Source: Alphaproteobacteria bacterium (GTDB taxonomy: Bacteria > Pseudomonadota > Alphaproteobacteria > Caulobacterales > Maricaulaceae). From it: a DNA stretch of 64,000 nucleotides. Below are positions 18,078 through 26,947 of the stretch, one piece after another (position 1 is the first letter of the stretch; each line of letters begins with the position of its first letter). Both the position numbers and the translations under genes were made by a program. The notes beneath the pieces were generated by a model. It had not been told where the DNA came from. It searched no databases and saw only the letters and a program-made list of their open reading frames with translations. Where the stretch lies: positions 1 through 64,000 of the forward strand of contig JAJRSJ010000006.1 of the NCBI GenBank assembly GCA_024278855.1, given 5' to 3'.

Positions 18078-19466
18078 ATGGGACTTAAGACAATAAAATG
18101 GCATAAAACAATAAAATGGCAGGCGCTCATTGCGCTGTTAAGTGCGCTCGTTTTTTGGGCAGCCCTGTCAAACACGCCCGCCTATGCCCAGCAAGATATC
18201 GGCGATATAATTGAGGATATTTTCAAAATTGGGGAAGCCCCTAAACCCGAAGAAGAAACAGACCCCTACCGATTTGGCCGCATTGACCATATCCCTGTGG
18301 AAATTCGCCATGAGATGGGCGAAGACGAATTGCCCGTAGATGCCGTCTTAATCGTAAGTGCCTATGCACCGCCGCCGCCCAATGTCAGACGTGCAAACCC
18401 GCTCTTGCTCGGCGAAACCCGCCTGCTGCTCAGCGGACTTTCGTCTCCGTTACAAATCATTATTGCGGCCCCCTCAGCCATCACCCAAGAGCTAGCCTAT
18501 GTCAGGCTTGAGGCCAGAGTTGTAGACGGCAAGCAAAACACGGTTTTATCCTTAAAAACGCCCGCCGCCTATAAAGGCTATGATGCGCCTATCCTTGAGC
18601 TAACTCCAACAGACGCAAGCTCTGCCTTGGAGACGGGTTTACCAAGCGACCCGGCAGCCAATTCGCCCGAAAATTTCGAAGTCGAAACCGTGCGCGGCAA
18701 AGTCAGGCTCAATGGGAAAGCCCCTAAATTCAAAGGCTCTAACCTAGTGGTTCGCCTGACGGAAGACGGTTTGGCGGGCGGAAATTCCCAAACGGTCTTG
18801 GGCGAGGCCCGGCAAATCCTTGACGGAAAAACCACGCCGTTTTCCTTTGAATTTGATCGCGTCATAGACCCGGTGCGTACTGGCATGCCTTTGGCTTTGG
18901 AGGTTTGGATCGAAGACTGGGCCGGGCGCAAAACCCATGTGACCCCCGCCCCAACCCCCTATACAGGCCCCAAAACCCGGTACCGTATTCGCTTGGATGC
19001 TATTGGCCCTCAAGTGCGCAGCAAAATGCCCAAATTGCCAAACACCAAACGCCCTAAAGCCAAAACGCCCAAACCCAAAATTATTGTACCCGAAACAGCA
19101 AAACCACCTAAACCAAAGCCAAAGGCCAAACCAAGCCCGCAGCCAACATTCATCAGCGGGCGGGCTAAATTTAACGCCTTTAAAGGCCTGCCCAAAGGCT
19201 CGGTTTTGATTGCCACACTTGAGCGCAGTCGCGGCAAACGGCCCGTAATATTGGCGCGAACCCGCCTCCCCCTTGACGGGCTGTCCGGCCATATAGACTT
19301 TCGGATAAATACCAAAAAAGTTAATCTGTCCCCCAATCGCAAAACGCCGGTTTTGCGGGTGCGCATACAGGACAAAAATGGAAAATTGTTCTTCTCCAAT
19401 CCCGGCGGTACGCGCCTTGTTCAAGGGCTTAATACGGTCACCCTAAAGACATCGCCGCACTATTAA
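18078..19466 (+). CDS. exported protein with repeated YscW/YbaY-like domains
   Basis: A 462-residue exported protein with a signal peptide ending about PAYAQQD. Three similar segments of about 100 residues (roughly 70-170, 195-320 and 355-460) each alternate small residues with extended strands: PVDAVLIVSAYAP..PLQIIIAAP, GSNLVVRLTED..FSFEFDR and GSVLIATLERS..HIDFRINT. This pattern resembles the YbaY/YscW family, but that is a judgement by eye. A Pro/Lys-rich linker (residues about 320-355) separates the second and third. The N-terminus contains a short duplication (TIKWHKTIKW) reflecting a 13-base DNA repeat. Probably periplasmic; function unknown. Confidence 0.7.
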   Translation: MGLKTIKWHKTIKWQALIALLSALVFWAALSNTPAYAQQDIGDIIEDIFKIGEAPKPEEETDPYRFGRIDHIPVEIRHEMGEDELPVDAVLIVSAYAPPPPNVRRANPLLLGETRLLLSGLSSPLQIIIAAPSAITQELAYVRLEARVVDGKQNTVLSLKTPAAYKGYDAPILELTPTDASSALETGLPSDPAANSPENFEVETVRGKVRLNGKAPKFKGSNLVVRLTEDGLAGGNSQTVLGEARQILDGKTTPFSFEFDRVIDPVRTGMPLALEVWIEDWAGRKTHVTPAPTPYTGPKTRYRIRLDAIGPQVRSKMPKLPNTKRPKAKTPKPKIIVPETAKPPKPKPKAKPSPQPTFISGRAKFNAFKGLPKGSVLIATLERSRGKRPVILARTRLPLDGLSGHIDFRINTKKVNLSPNRKTPVLRVRIQDKNGKLFFSNPGGTRLVQGLNTVTLKTSPHY

Positions 19467-19564
19467 GCTAGCTATGCGTGGGTAACTACCGCCTACTTTT
19501 AATTTCCTATTTGATTGTCTGTAATTTTACATGTGCTAATATCTGCAAAATTTTGGAGATATAT

Positions 19565-21481
19565 ATGCGCTTTTTTGCCACGACCACCCTTATTCTTGCA
19601 GTCTCGCCTCTCGCATTTTCACTGGCCGGATGTGCCAATGACAAGCCGGCGGACACAAGCCCTAAAGCAATTGCAACTGCCGCCAAGATCACCAAATCTG
19701 ACAAATTCACCTATGCCAATTATGACAAAGTGCGCATGACCCATTTGTCTTTGAACCTGGATGTGAATTTCGACGAAAAAGTTCTGGACGGAACGGCAAC
19801 GATTGATTTTATAACCGTTGACCCCACCGCAAGCCTTTTACAACTTGATACCAAAGACTTGACCATTCGCAGTGTTGAAGGGTTTGCGGCGAGCGGCAAT
19901 TGGGTCTCTGTGGATTATGTCCTGCACGATAAAGATGCTGTGATGGGGTCTATGCTGGATATCCCGTTTAGCAAAGACATGAATAAAGTCCGCATTAGCT
20001 ACCGCACTAGCCCAAAAGCCGAAGGCCTGCAATGGTTGTCACCAGCGCAAACTGCGGGCAAAAAACTTCCCTATTTGTTTTCCCAAGCCCAAGCCCTAAA
20101 TGCCCGCACCATGACACCCGTCCAGGACACCCCGGCGGTACGCATCACCTATGATGCCACCTTGCGCGTGCCGGACGGGCTGTTACCGCTGATGAGCGCC
20201 GAGCAAGGCAGCAAGGACGAGAGTGGCGAGTATCATTTCAAGATGCCCCAACCCATTCCGTCCTATTTACTGGCCATTGCCGTGGGCGATATAAAATTTA
20301 AGGCCATAAATGACCATATCGGTGTTTATGCGGAAAGCTATATTTTGGACGCGGCAGCCGAAGAATTTTCCGAAACCCCCATGATGGAAGACGCCAATAC
20401 AAAGCTCTACGGGCCATATCGTTGGGGACGTTATGATCTGATCGTATTGCCGCCCAGTTTTCCATTTGGCGGCATGGAAAACCCGCGTCTGTCCTTCATG
20501 ACCCCGACCTTGATTGCCGGCGATAAAAGCCTGACCAATGTGGTGGCCCACGAACTGGCCCATTCATGGTCTGGTAATCTTGTCACCAATTCATCTTGGC
20601 GCGATGCTTGGCTGAATGAGGGGGTGACGTCCTATGTAGAAAACCGGATTATGGAAGAACTTTACGGTGAAGGCCGCGCCGTCATGGAGCAGGTTCTCGC
20701 CCTTGATGATCTAATGCGCGATTTAAGAACCGCAAAACGACCCGAGTTAACCCATCTGAAATTGCCCGAAGACATGGCCCATCCTGATGAAGCTTTCACC
20801 CAGGTCACTTATGTTAAAGGCCAGTTTTTCTTGCAATTTCTTGAACAAAGATTTGGCCGGGCGGAATTTGATGCCTTCCTTAAGGGTTATTTTGACCACT
20901 ACGCTTTCAAAAGCCTGTCCACCGAAGAATTTATCAAATATCTGCACGACGAACTCCATGTAAAAAACCCGGACGCCCTAACTAGCGCCGAACTTAAAGC
21001 CTGGGTGTACGGCCCCGGCCTGCCGGGTAGTTTTATCACACCAATATCCGATGCCTTTGCCAAGGTGGATGCCTACCGCACCGCTTGGCTTGCAGGTGAA
21101 GCCCCAAAAGAGACCACCAATTGGTCAACCCATGAATGGCTGCATTTCTTAAACAAGATGCCAGAAAATTTGACCGCAGATCAGTTTAAGCGTTTGGATA
21201 GCGCGTTTAAATTCACCGGCACCCAAAATGCTGAAATCGCATTCGCTTGGTATATGCAAGCCATCAAAGGGAATTATAATGCTGTGGACAAAGCGTTGGA
21301 AGATTTCCTGATGTCGGTTGGGCGCGGGAAATTTATCTACCGCCTCTACGGCGCACTTGCCAAACGCGACGAAGCCACACGCATTGATGCACAGCGTATC
21401 TACAAACACGCCCGCCCCGGCTACCATCCCATAGCGAGGCGCAGGATCGACGCGATATTCGCGAAATACGGCGGAGAATAG
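19565..21481 (+). CDS. M1-family aminopeptidase lipoprotein, LTA4 hydrolase-like
   Basis: A 638-residue zinc aminopeptidase of the M1 family, probably anchored as a lipoprotein: signal peptide with the lipobox LAGC, Cys about residue 23. The substrate-recognition GGMENP motif precedes the zinc site HELAHSW (about residue 329) with the third ligand Glu in WLNEGVTSYVE. The C-terminal helical domain (LNKMPENLTADQ, YHPIARRRIDAIFAKY) matches the leukotriene A4 hydrolase-like subgroup, which in bacteria cleaves N-terminal residues from peptides. Start at 19565 is set by TTGGAGATAT and by the signal peptide; an upstream in-frame extension spoils that peptide. Likely periplasmic face. Confidence 0.92.
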   Translation: MRFFATTTLILAVSPLAFSLAGCANDKPADTSPKAIATAAKITKSDKFTYANYDKVRMTHLSLNLDVNFDEKVLDGTATIDFITVDPTASLLQLDTKDLTIRSVEGFAASGNWVSVDYVLHDKDAVMGSMLDIPFSKDMNKVRISYRTSPKAEGLQWLSPAQTAGKKLPYLFSQAQALNARTMTPVQDTPAVRITYDATLRVPDGLLPLMSAEQGSKDESGEYHFKMPQPIPSYLLAIAVGDIKFKAINDHIGVYAESYILDAAAEEFSETPMMEDANTKLYGPYRWGRYDLIVLPPSFPFGGMENPRLSFMTPTLIAGDKSLTNVVAHELAHSWSGNLVTNSSWRDAWLNEGVTSYVENRIMEELYGEGRAVMEQVLALDDLMRDLRTAKRPELTHLKLPEDMAHPDEAFTQVTYVKGQFFLQFLEQRFGRAEFDAFLKGYFDHYAFKSLSTEEFIKYLHDELHVKNPDALTSAELKAWVYGPGLPGSFITPISDAFAKVDAYRTAWLAGEAPKETTNWSTHEWLHFLNKMPENLTADQFKRLDSAFKFTGTQNAEIAFAWYMQAIKGNYNAVDKALEDFLMSVGRGKFIYRLYGALAKRDEATRIDAQRIYKHARPGYHPIARRRIDAIFAKYGGE

Positions 21482-21492
21482 CTGGTCAAAAA

Positions 21493-22242
21493 TTATGGCA
21501 AAGTTAAGAACACATATTTTCCGCCCTCAACCTCGACATTGGGCGGCACAGCGTTCTGCTCAAACCAGTCCCAGCCCTGTTTCAGGTTTTGCCAAAAATC
21601 ATGGTGCTGGCTAGAGGTAGCTGCGGCCAAATTTTCCGAACTCATGGGAAACGGGAAACTGTGTACCCGGATGATTTTTTGCCCGTTCAAATTTGCGGCT
21701 CTTGCAAGCGTGTAAATCTCTTCAATCCCGGCATCGGTCATGGCGTAGCAACCAATGGAAACGCATTTCCCGTGGATCATCAGATAATCCCCCGTATAGC
21801 CGTGAGCCCTGTCATAGGCATTGGGATAACCCAAATTCAGGCTTAGATGATAACTTGACCACGGGTTAAACCGCCCCGCCGTGATGAAATAAAATCCTTC
21901 CGGGGATTGATTGTCTCCGGTTTTGGTCTTCGGGCCGAGGGTGCCGGAAGCCGTACAAATATCTTTGGTTTTAAACAACATATATTTGCCGTCGCCCGCT
22001 TGCAGGTATATTTCGATCACCCCGTCTTTGGGAATATTGTCGGTTGGCGATGCGGATTTTATTATCCGTAAAAATACAGGGTCGCCAAGCTTTAATCCTT
22101 TTGTTGATAATTCTGCCGTAAGATCAGGTGTCACCCGCTCCACTGCTTTTAGGCTACGCGGTGTGTCCGGGAGAGGTTTTGCCTCTGCTGGAAGTGCGAC
22201 AAGTATAGCTAAAACGCTAGTTTTCAAGAGTTTTGTGAACAT
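21493..22242 (-). CDS. L,D-transpeptidase, YafK type
   Basis: A 249-residue exported protein with a YkuD-type catalytic domain. The signal peptide is MFTKLLKTSVLAILVALPAEA; the catalytic region is YLMIHGKCVSIGCYAM with the conserved His and the nucleophile Cys of the HG-x(n)-GC motif, followed by GIEEIYTLA as in YafK/DpaA-like proteins. The family forms or cleaves cross-links at meso-diaminopimelate, or releases lipoprotein from peptidoglycan. The start at 22242 is the ATG that opens the signal peptide; an upstream TTG was rejected. It converges with the aminopeptidase gene, 11 bases apart. Confidence 0.88.
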   Translation of the reverse strand: MFTKLLKTSVLAILVALPAEAKPLPDTPRSLKAVERVTPDLTAELSTKGLKLGDPVFLRIIKSASPTDNIPKDGVIEIYLQAGDGKYMLFKTKDICTASGTLGPKTKTGDNQSPEGFYFITAGRFNPWSSYHLSLNLGYPNAYDRAHGYTGDYLMIHGKCVSIGCYAMTDAGIEEIYTLARAANLNGQKIIRVHSFPFPMSSENLAAATSSQHHDFWQNLKQGWDWFEQNAVPPNVEVEGGKYVFLTLP

Positions 22243-22319
22243 GAGATAAACAGCCCCGTAATTGTGGCGGAAATAAGGCAAGCCCGTTCAGCCCGCGTTC
22301 AATCCCATATCCTATAAGG

Positions 22320-22452
22320 GAGTTGCGTGTGTCCCCGCTGCCTGTCCTCCCCCTCGAGAATTGGTTGCGTCAGACGTAACCCGGTAGCTCACGTAGCAGG
22401 GCGGATGAAGACCGATTTTCTCTCTCTCACGGTCTTCGCCGCCCTGTCTTTT
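22320..22452 (+). ncRNA. candidate small RNA with its own terminator
   Basis: Between two minus-strand genes, the plus strand holds a strong intrinsic terminator with no plus-strand gene before it. Upstream are a hairpin GTTGCGT-cag-ACGTAAC (22364-22380) and a pyrimidine-rich stretch TCCTCCCCCTCG that could pair with ribosome-binding sites. The 5' end is a guess. No known family was recognised; SRP, 6S and tmRNA signatures were looked for and not seen. Confidence 0.35.
22397..22452 (+). terminator. strong intrinsic terminator, plus strand, no gene before it
   Basis: CAGGGCGG and GAAGACCG on the left (22397-22414) pair with CGGTCTTC and CCGCCCTG on the right (22430-22446) around a 15-base pyrimidine-rich loop, then TCTTTTATAT. 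The tail is T-rich only on the plus strand, so it does not fit the minus-strand LysM gene ending at 22485. Confidence 0.7.
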
Positions 22453-22484
22453 ATATAGACCTGTCTTTTACATCATTTCAAAAT

Positions 22485-22943
22485 CTACGCGCTGGCGGTA
22501 TTACCGTCGGCTGGAATACGCAACATTTGACCCACATATATTTTGTCCGGATGGGACAACATAGGCCGATTGGCTTCATAGATTTCCATATATCGGCTAC
22601 CCTTGCCGTAATATGTCTTGGACACGGCCCACAGCGTATCACCGCGCACAACTTCGTGAAATTGTGAAGCGGCCCCGTCGTCCGTCGTACTAGCTTCGTC
22701 GTTAACAGAGCTGACGCCCGAAACATTACCGACCGCCAGAATGATTTTTTCTTTCATCTCTTGCGATACTGCATTGCCGGAAATTGTCACCTTGCCGTCC
22801 GCGTCCACATCAATATTGACGCCGTCCGCATCAAGACCCATGTCGCTGACTTCTTTTTCCAATTTTTCTTTACCTTTTCTGCCTTTAAAAAGTCCGCCAA
22901 GCTTGCGCCCGGCCGCCTTTGCAAATTTTACAGCTCCAAACAT
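22485..22943 (-). CDS. BON-LysM protein, Kbp (YgaU) like
   Basis: A 152-residue cytoplasmic-type protein without a signal peptide: a basic N-terminus (RKLGGLFKGRKGKEKLEKEV), a BON domain (VNIDVDADGKVTISGNAVS.., about residues 40-88) and a C-terminal LysM domain (HEVVRGDTLWAVSKTYYG..YVGQMLRIP, about 100-150). This is the architecture of E. coli Kbp, a potassium-binding protein induced in osmotic stress. CGGAGA precedes the ATG. The TPR gene ends 14 bases upstream on the same strand, so they may share a transcript. Confidence 0.88.
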   Translation of the reverse strand: MFGAVKFAKAAGRKLGGLFKGRKGKEKLEKEVSDMGLDADGVNIDVDADGKVTISGNAVSQEMKEKIILAVGNVSGVSSVNDEASTTDDGAASQFHEVVRGDTLWAVSKTYYGKGSRYMEIYEANRPMLSHPDKIYVGQMLRIPADGNTASA

Positions 22944-22957
22944 ATATTTCTCCGTTG

Positions 22958-24589
22958 TTAGTATTTACCCCAATAGGTGTTTGATAAAGGCCAAGTCTCG
23001 ATTCGTCCATATTTATTTACAGTGCGTAAAATGTCCGGCCTTGCCCGAATTTTTGCCAAATTCGTGCGCAAGATTTTATCCAGAGGCATTTCGTGTTCGG
23101 GTACATTTGATAATTGCAAAGCTTCCAGAGCCAAGTTTCGGTGCTTGGGGTCTTCTAACCTGACAATGTAAGATTGGGCTGCGGCCTCGATTTTATTTTG
23201 GCACAGTAATGACATGGCGTAGGCAGCGTAATTCTTATCGCGTTTATCCGCTAGCTTTTTCATTGCGACAGATGATTGCTCTAGCTTGCCCAGTTTATAA
23301 AACCCACAAGCCTGATTATACCAAATCCACATATCACCATAATCACTGGCACCATCTTCGGATAATAAATTATCCTGAATATCTAGGGCTTTTTGGTAAT
23401 CAGCCTGATCTAGCAATTTGGCCGTATAATTGATGACCTGACTAATATTGCCCTTTGAGCCATCCTCTGAAATACTGGCAGCGCGCAGCATATAGGCATT
23501 GCCCCGCTCATAATCACCTTTCTCGTAATAGACATAAGCGATTTCGTTAAAAATCCAATTTTTATAATCGACTTCGTCGGTGAAATTATCAAAACTCTCC
23601 ATGTCTTTGAGCGTTTTACCGGCAAGTTTCACCGCCGCGTCCAACCTTCCAATTGTTGCGTAAGCTTTTATCAAATATTGTCTGCCTTGCAGTTTATCCG
23701 GGTGTTTTGTCGCCAACCTTTCCAGACGGTCGATATCATCTTCAAATGCCTTCAAAACCCGGGTTTTGTTCTTTAAACCGCCAAACCCCCATAGTTTTTC
23801 GTAGGTTTTATCAATATACATACTTCTGATTAGACTGGGATTGGTGATTGCACGGGCTATTTTTTTAGCTTGTTTAAGCTCACCGCGCTCTAGCAGGCCA
23901 AGGCTATAATCTTTGCGCCAATAATCGACCGTATTAAACGGCTTGCTTGGTTGGTAGCCGCTCTCAAACAATGCCCCATAGGTTTTGAACTTCAGATCAT
24001 TAACTTGCAGTTCGTTTTCACTTTTCAAGTCCCTTAAAAAAAACGAAATGTATTTTTGCGGCACTACAACTGACCGCGCATCATCGCTGACATCCGCCGC
24101 ATATATGGTGGCTAACCAACCTTTCAAACCTTGATAGGCTGCCTCGTTATACCCATTGTCTTGTTTATTGCCTATTTCATCACCTTGTTCATAGTCATAG
24201 GCATTGTCTCGGGAAATATAGAATTTAAGCCTATATCCCATTGCCCGGTTATAATCCGAGCCATTACGGATCAATCCTTCCGCGCTGTGCATAGCTTTTA
24301 CATTTTGGTCCTCGCGCCAATAAGCATAGGCGGCATTACGGAAAAAATATCCACTAAACCCGGGGGTGAATCTCTGTTGTATTTGCTGTTCGAAAATGGC
24401 GTCAGCAGCCTTAACAATAAGATCATCTTTCTTGGATTTGACAGATTGTTGAAAATTTTTGCCCAAATACTCAGCTTTGTTGACGGGAACCCCTGTTGGT
24501 TCTTTCTCTTGTGCCCAGGCAGCTTGGCCACTATGACCACAGAGATATACGCCTAAAGCACTTATAAATACGGCTTTGATTATGTTCAT
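22958..24589 (-). CDS. exported TPR-like repeat protein, unknown function
   Basis: A 543-residue exported protein with a signal peptide (MNIIKAVFISALGVYLCG..AWAQ). The rest is helical with tetratricopeptide-like spacing: alanine/tyrosine-rich pairs such as NAAYAYWREDQNVKAMHSA, LIKAYATIGRLDAAVKLAG, EIAYVYYEKGDYERGNAY and ACGFYKLGKLEQSSVA. No catalytic domain was found, so a periplasmic scaffold is the safest reading. The sequence is AT-rich compared with its neighbours. The ATG at 24589 overlaps the VOC gene stop (ATGA) and is supported by CAGGATA upstream; an earlier start in the VOC frame region is rejected. Confidence 0.78.
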   Translation of the reverse strand: MNIIKAVFISALGVYLCGHSGQAAWAQEKEPTGVPVNKAEYLGKNFQQSVKSKKDDLIVKAADAIFEQQIQQRFTPGFSGYFFRNAAYAYWREDQNVKAMHSAEGLIRNGSDYNRAMGYRLKFYISRDNAYDYEQGDEIGNKQDNGYNEAAYQGLKGWLATIYAADVSDDARSVVVPQKYISFFLRDLKSENELQVNDLKFKTYGALFESGYQPSKPFNTVDYWRKDYSLGLLERGELKQAKKIARAITNPSLIRSMYIDKTYEKLWGFGGLKNKTRVLKAFEDDIDRLERLATKHPDKLQGRQYLIKAYATIGRLDAAVKLAGKTLKDMESFDNFTDEVDYKNWIFNEIAYVYYEKGDYERGNAYMLRAASISEDGSKGNISQVINYTAKLLDQADYQKALDIQDNLLSEDGASDYGDMWIWYNQACGFYKLGKLEQSSVAMKKLADKRDKNYAAYAMSLLCQNKIEAAAQSYIVRLEDPKHRNLALEALQLSNVPEHEMPLDKILRTNLAKIRARPDILRTVNKYGRIETWPLSNTYWGKY

Positions 24590-24948
24590 GATGTATCCTG
24601 CCACAGCTCTATCTTTAACCCAATTGGATCCAAAAACCAACCAAAGACCCCATATCCTTCGTCTAGAACCGCGCCGATGATTTTGGCGCCGCCGGCGCGG
24701 GCTTTCTCTAACATGCCCGGTACATCATCAACGCGCAGATTGATCATAAACGCGGCGTCCGAAGGTGCGAAATAGTCTGTGTCGGCCTTGAACGAACTGA
24801 GCATGGTAAACGCCTTGCCGTCGTTCTGCCATTCCATACTCCCCCATTCGGACGGCACTACACCCATATGGGTTTTCCACCAATTTTTATAAGCACCCGG
24901 ATCGTCGCACTTAACAAATACGCCGCCTAGCCCTAATATTTTTGCCAT
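24586..24948 (-). CDS. VOC-family (glyoxalase/bleomycin resistance-like) protein
   Basis: A 120-residue protein with one vicinal-oxygen-chelate domain: two beta-alpha-beta-beta-beta modules beginning LGLGGVFVKCDDP and AAFMINLRVDDVPGML and ending GVFGWFLDPIGLKIELWQ. Such proteins dimerise and bind a metal; the Glu of the last strand (KIELW) and earlier positions could be ligands. Substrate cannot be inferred. GAGGGG precedes the ATG, and the stop overlaps the TPR gene start by four bases, so the two are translationally coupled. Confidence 0.87.
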   Translation of the reverse strand: MAKILGLGGVFVKCDDPGAYKNWWKTHMGVVPSEWGSMEWQNDGKAFTMLSSFKADTDYFAPSDAAFMINLRVDDVPGMLEKARAGGAKIIGAVLDEGYGVFGWFLDPIGLKIELWQDTS

Positions 24949-25075
24949 AGTATCGTTCCCCTCTTCTAATTTTTGAGTTTAACCTAAAAATTAACCGCGA
25001 ACAAGTCTTGGCCTTTGCGTATTGACACTGTATAGAGCGAAAGAATCTGTTTTAACTCTACGAAAGAGGCATATT

Positions 25076-25216
25076 ATGACGTCTACATTAGGACTTATCC
25101 AATCTGGTATTAACATGTTTGGTCTGTTTGACCTTGACCCGGCCTTGTTTATCTTTGGCCTGATCGCCGTAGTATTTGGCGGGTTGAACTTGCTTGAATA
25201 CACACGTTTCTGGTAG
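25076..25216 (+). CDS. 46-residue membrane protein before the antiporter
   Basis: A short frame encoding 46 residues, largely one hydrophobic segment (PALFIFGLIAVVFGGLNLLEY) with a polar N-terminus and a basic aromatic end (TRFW). AAGAGG lies eight bases before the ATG, a good ribosome-binding site. It ends 11 bases before the antiporter start, so it is likely co-translated with it. It could be a small accessory subunit or a regulatory leader peptide; no family was recognised. Confidence 0.6.
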   Translation: MTSTLGLIQSGINMFGLFDLDPALFIFGLIAVVFGGLNLLEYTRFW

Positions 25217-25227
25217 AGGCAGACACT

Positions 25228-26217
25228 TTGTTATTTGCATTTTTTCTATTTTGCGTCGGCGTCGTCATGTTGCTGGTCGCAGGCGATTTGCTAGTGCGCG
25301 GTGCGGCTGCCCTAGCCCATAAATGGGGTGTACCCTCGCTAATTGTCGGCCTGACCATTGTGGCTTTCGGCACATCGGCCCCGGAGTTGATCGTTAGCGT
25401 GCAGGCCGTTCTTACCGGCGCGAGCGAACTGGCCATTGGCAATGTCATTGGCTCCAATATCGCCAATATTTTACTAGTATTAGGGATTCCAGCCCTCATC
25501 ATGGCCTTGCCGACCAATGTAGCCGGGGTTGGCCGCAATGCAGGCGTCGGGCTATTTGCGACCATTGTTTTAATTATACTCATCTTCATGCCAATGAACG
25601 GCCCCCTTGTTAGATGGCACGGCATGATTTTGTTTGCTGGCATCGTCGTGTATTTAATCTGGATGTTCGGTTTGGCCAAAGCGGGGGCCAAAGACCCGGC
25701 CCTCACCGAAATGGCGGATATGACCGATATGGAAGGTTCGCCGAAGACTTACGGCGTGATGATATTGTTTACGGTTTTAGGCATTGGCGGATTGGCATTT
25801 GGCGGCGACATGATTGTCAAAAATGCTACTATCCTCGCCGCAGGTTTTGGTGTCAGTGAAGCTTTCATCGGCTTGACCATTGTAGCGATTGGTACGTCAT
25901 TACCGGAGCTTGCCACCGTTTTGGTCGCGGCTTACCGGGGCCATAACGAAGTGGCGATTGGTAATGTGCTTGGATCAAATATATTTAATATTTTCGCCGT
26001 AATGGGCGCCGCCTCTATTGTCGGGCCTGTGAGCATTCCAAAGGAGCTTATGGTGTTTGACATTTGGGTTATGCTTGCCGCCACCGTAGCCTTGACCATT
26101 TTTGTTCTGAGGCGCGCACCCATTGGCCGCACAACCGGGATGGTTTTGCTCACAGCTTATATCTTGTATATGGCCGCCGTGGCCAGCAGGTTTATTGCCG
26201 CCGCGCCGAGTTTGTGA
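25228..26217 (+). CDS. calcium/sodium antiporter, CaCA family (YrbG type)
   Basis: A 329-residue inner-membrane cation exchanger with the two inverted alpha-repeats of the CaCA superfamily: GTSAPELIVSVQ..IGNVIGSNIANI (about residues 48-85) and IGTSLPELATVLV..IGNVLGSNIFNI (about 215-255), whose Glu and Asn residues bind calcium or sodium. About ten hydrophobic segments flank them. The start is a TTG at 25228, chosen because AGAGG lies nine bases before it and the family N-terminus begins there; no ATG fits. The small membrane protein just upstream is probably on the same transcript. Confidence 0.9.
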   Translation: MLFAFFLFCVGVVMLLVAGDLLVRGAAALAHKWGVPSLIVGLTIVAFGTSAPELIVSVQAVLTGASELAIGNVIGSNIANILLVLGIPALIMALPTNVAGVGRNAGVGLFATIVLIILIFMPMNGPLVRWHGMILFAGIVVYLIWMFGLAKAGAKDPALTEMADMTDMEGSPKTYGVMILFTVLGIGGLAFGGDMIVKNATILAAGFGVSEAFIGLTIVAIGTSLPELATVLVAAYRGHNEVAIGNVLGSNIFNIFAVMGAASIVGPVSIPKELMVFDIWVMLAATVALTIFVLRRAPIGRTTGMVLLTAYILYMAAVASRFIAAAPSL

Positions 26218-26229
26218 TACTATCGGTTT

Positions 26230-26945
26230 ATGAGCAAGACCATTTTAATCACCGGAGCTGCCGCCAGAATAGGCCGTGTGTTGGCAGAAGGCTTGGCTGA
26301 TGATGGTTGGCGTGTTGCAATTCACTATAACGGTTCCAGTGAAGCGGCAAAAAACTAGCACAGAAACTAGGAAATGCCGTAACCGTCCAGGCTGATTTAG
26401 CCGCTTTTCAAGACGTTGAAGCCTTGATGGAGCGCACGGTCAGAGCGTTGAAAGCGCCGGTAACGGCTCTGATCAATAACGCTTCAACCTATACACCTGA
26501 CAATGCCGCAGATTATAGCGAGGATGATTTCAACACACATATGAACGTGAATTTGAAAGCACCATTGGCTTTGGCGCAACAGTTTGCCAAACAATTACCA
26601 AGTGAAGGAAACGGCAGTGTTATCAACATAATAGACCAAAGAGTTCTACGCCCTACCCCGGATTTTTTCACCTATTCAGTAAGTAAATCCGCGCTTTACG
26701 CCGCCACCAAAACCATGGCGCAAACTTTCGCACCCAATATACGGGTCAATGCTATCGGCCCCGGCCCCAGCTTAAAAAGCGTCTATCAAAGCGGTGCAGA
26801 ATTTGCCGAGGAAGTAAAAAATACGCTTTTGGGTACAGGTTCCCCGCCAAACACAATTTTAGACGCCGCACGTTACCTTCTGTCCGCCAATGCCGTAACC
26901 GGGCAAATGATCGCCGTAGACGGTGGTCAGCATTTGGGAAATTAG
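26230..26945 (+). pseudogene. FolM-like short-chain dehydrogenase/reductase, frameshifted
   Basis: A pteridine reductase-like SDR split by one frameshift. The first frame (26230-26358) encodes MSKTILITGAAARIGRV.. with the GAAARIGR cofactor loop typical of FolM/PTR1-type enzymes and ends at TAG after SSEAAKN. In the other frame the reading continues as KKLAQKLGNAVTVQADL.. through ALINNAS, the catalytic YSVSKSALYAATK and VDGGQH to 26945. One extra A in the six-A run at 26350-26355 would restore a full-length protein of about 239 residues. folB follows after two bases, which supports a role in tetrahydrofolate or dihydromonapterin metabolism. Assembly error, decay or slippage are all possible. 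Confidence 0.85.
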
Positions 26946-26947
26946 AC

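Noticed and set aside
22258-22484. SRP RNA, 6S RNA or tmRNA as identity of the orphan transcript
   Set aside because: The SRP domain IV core (GGAAGGAAGCAG type), the tmRNA tag frame and convincing 6S closing-stem features were not found.
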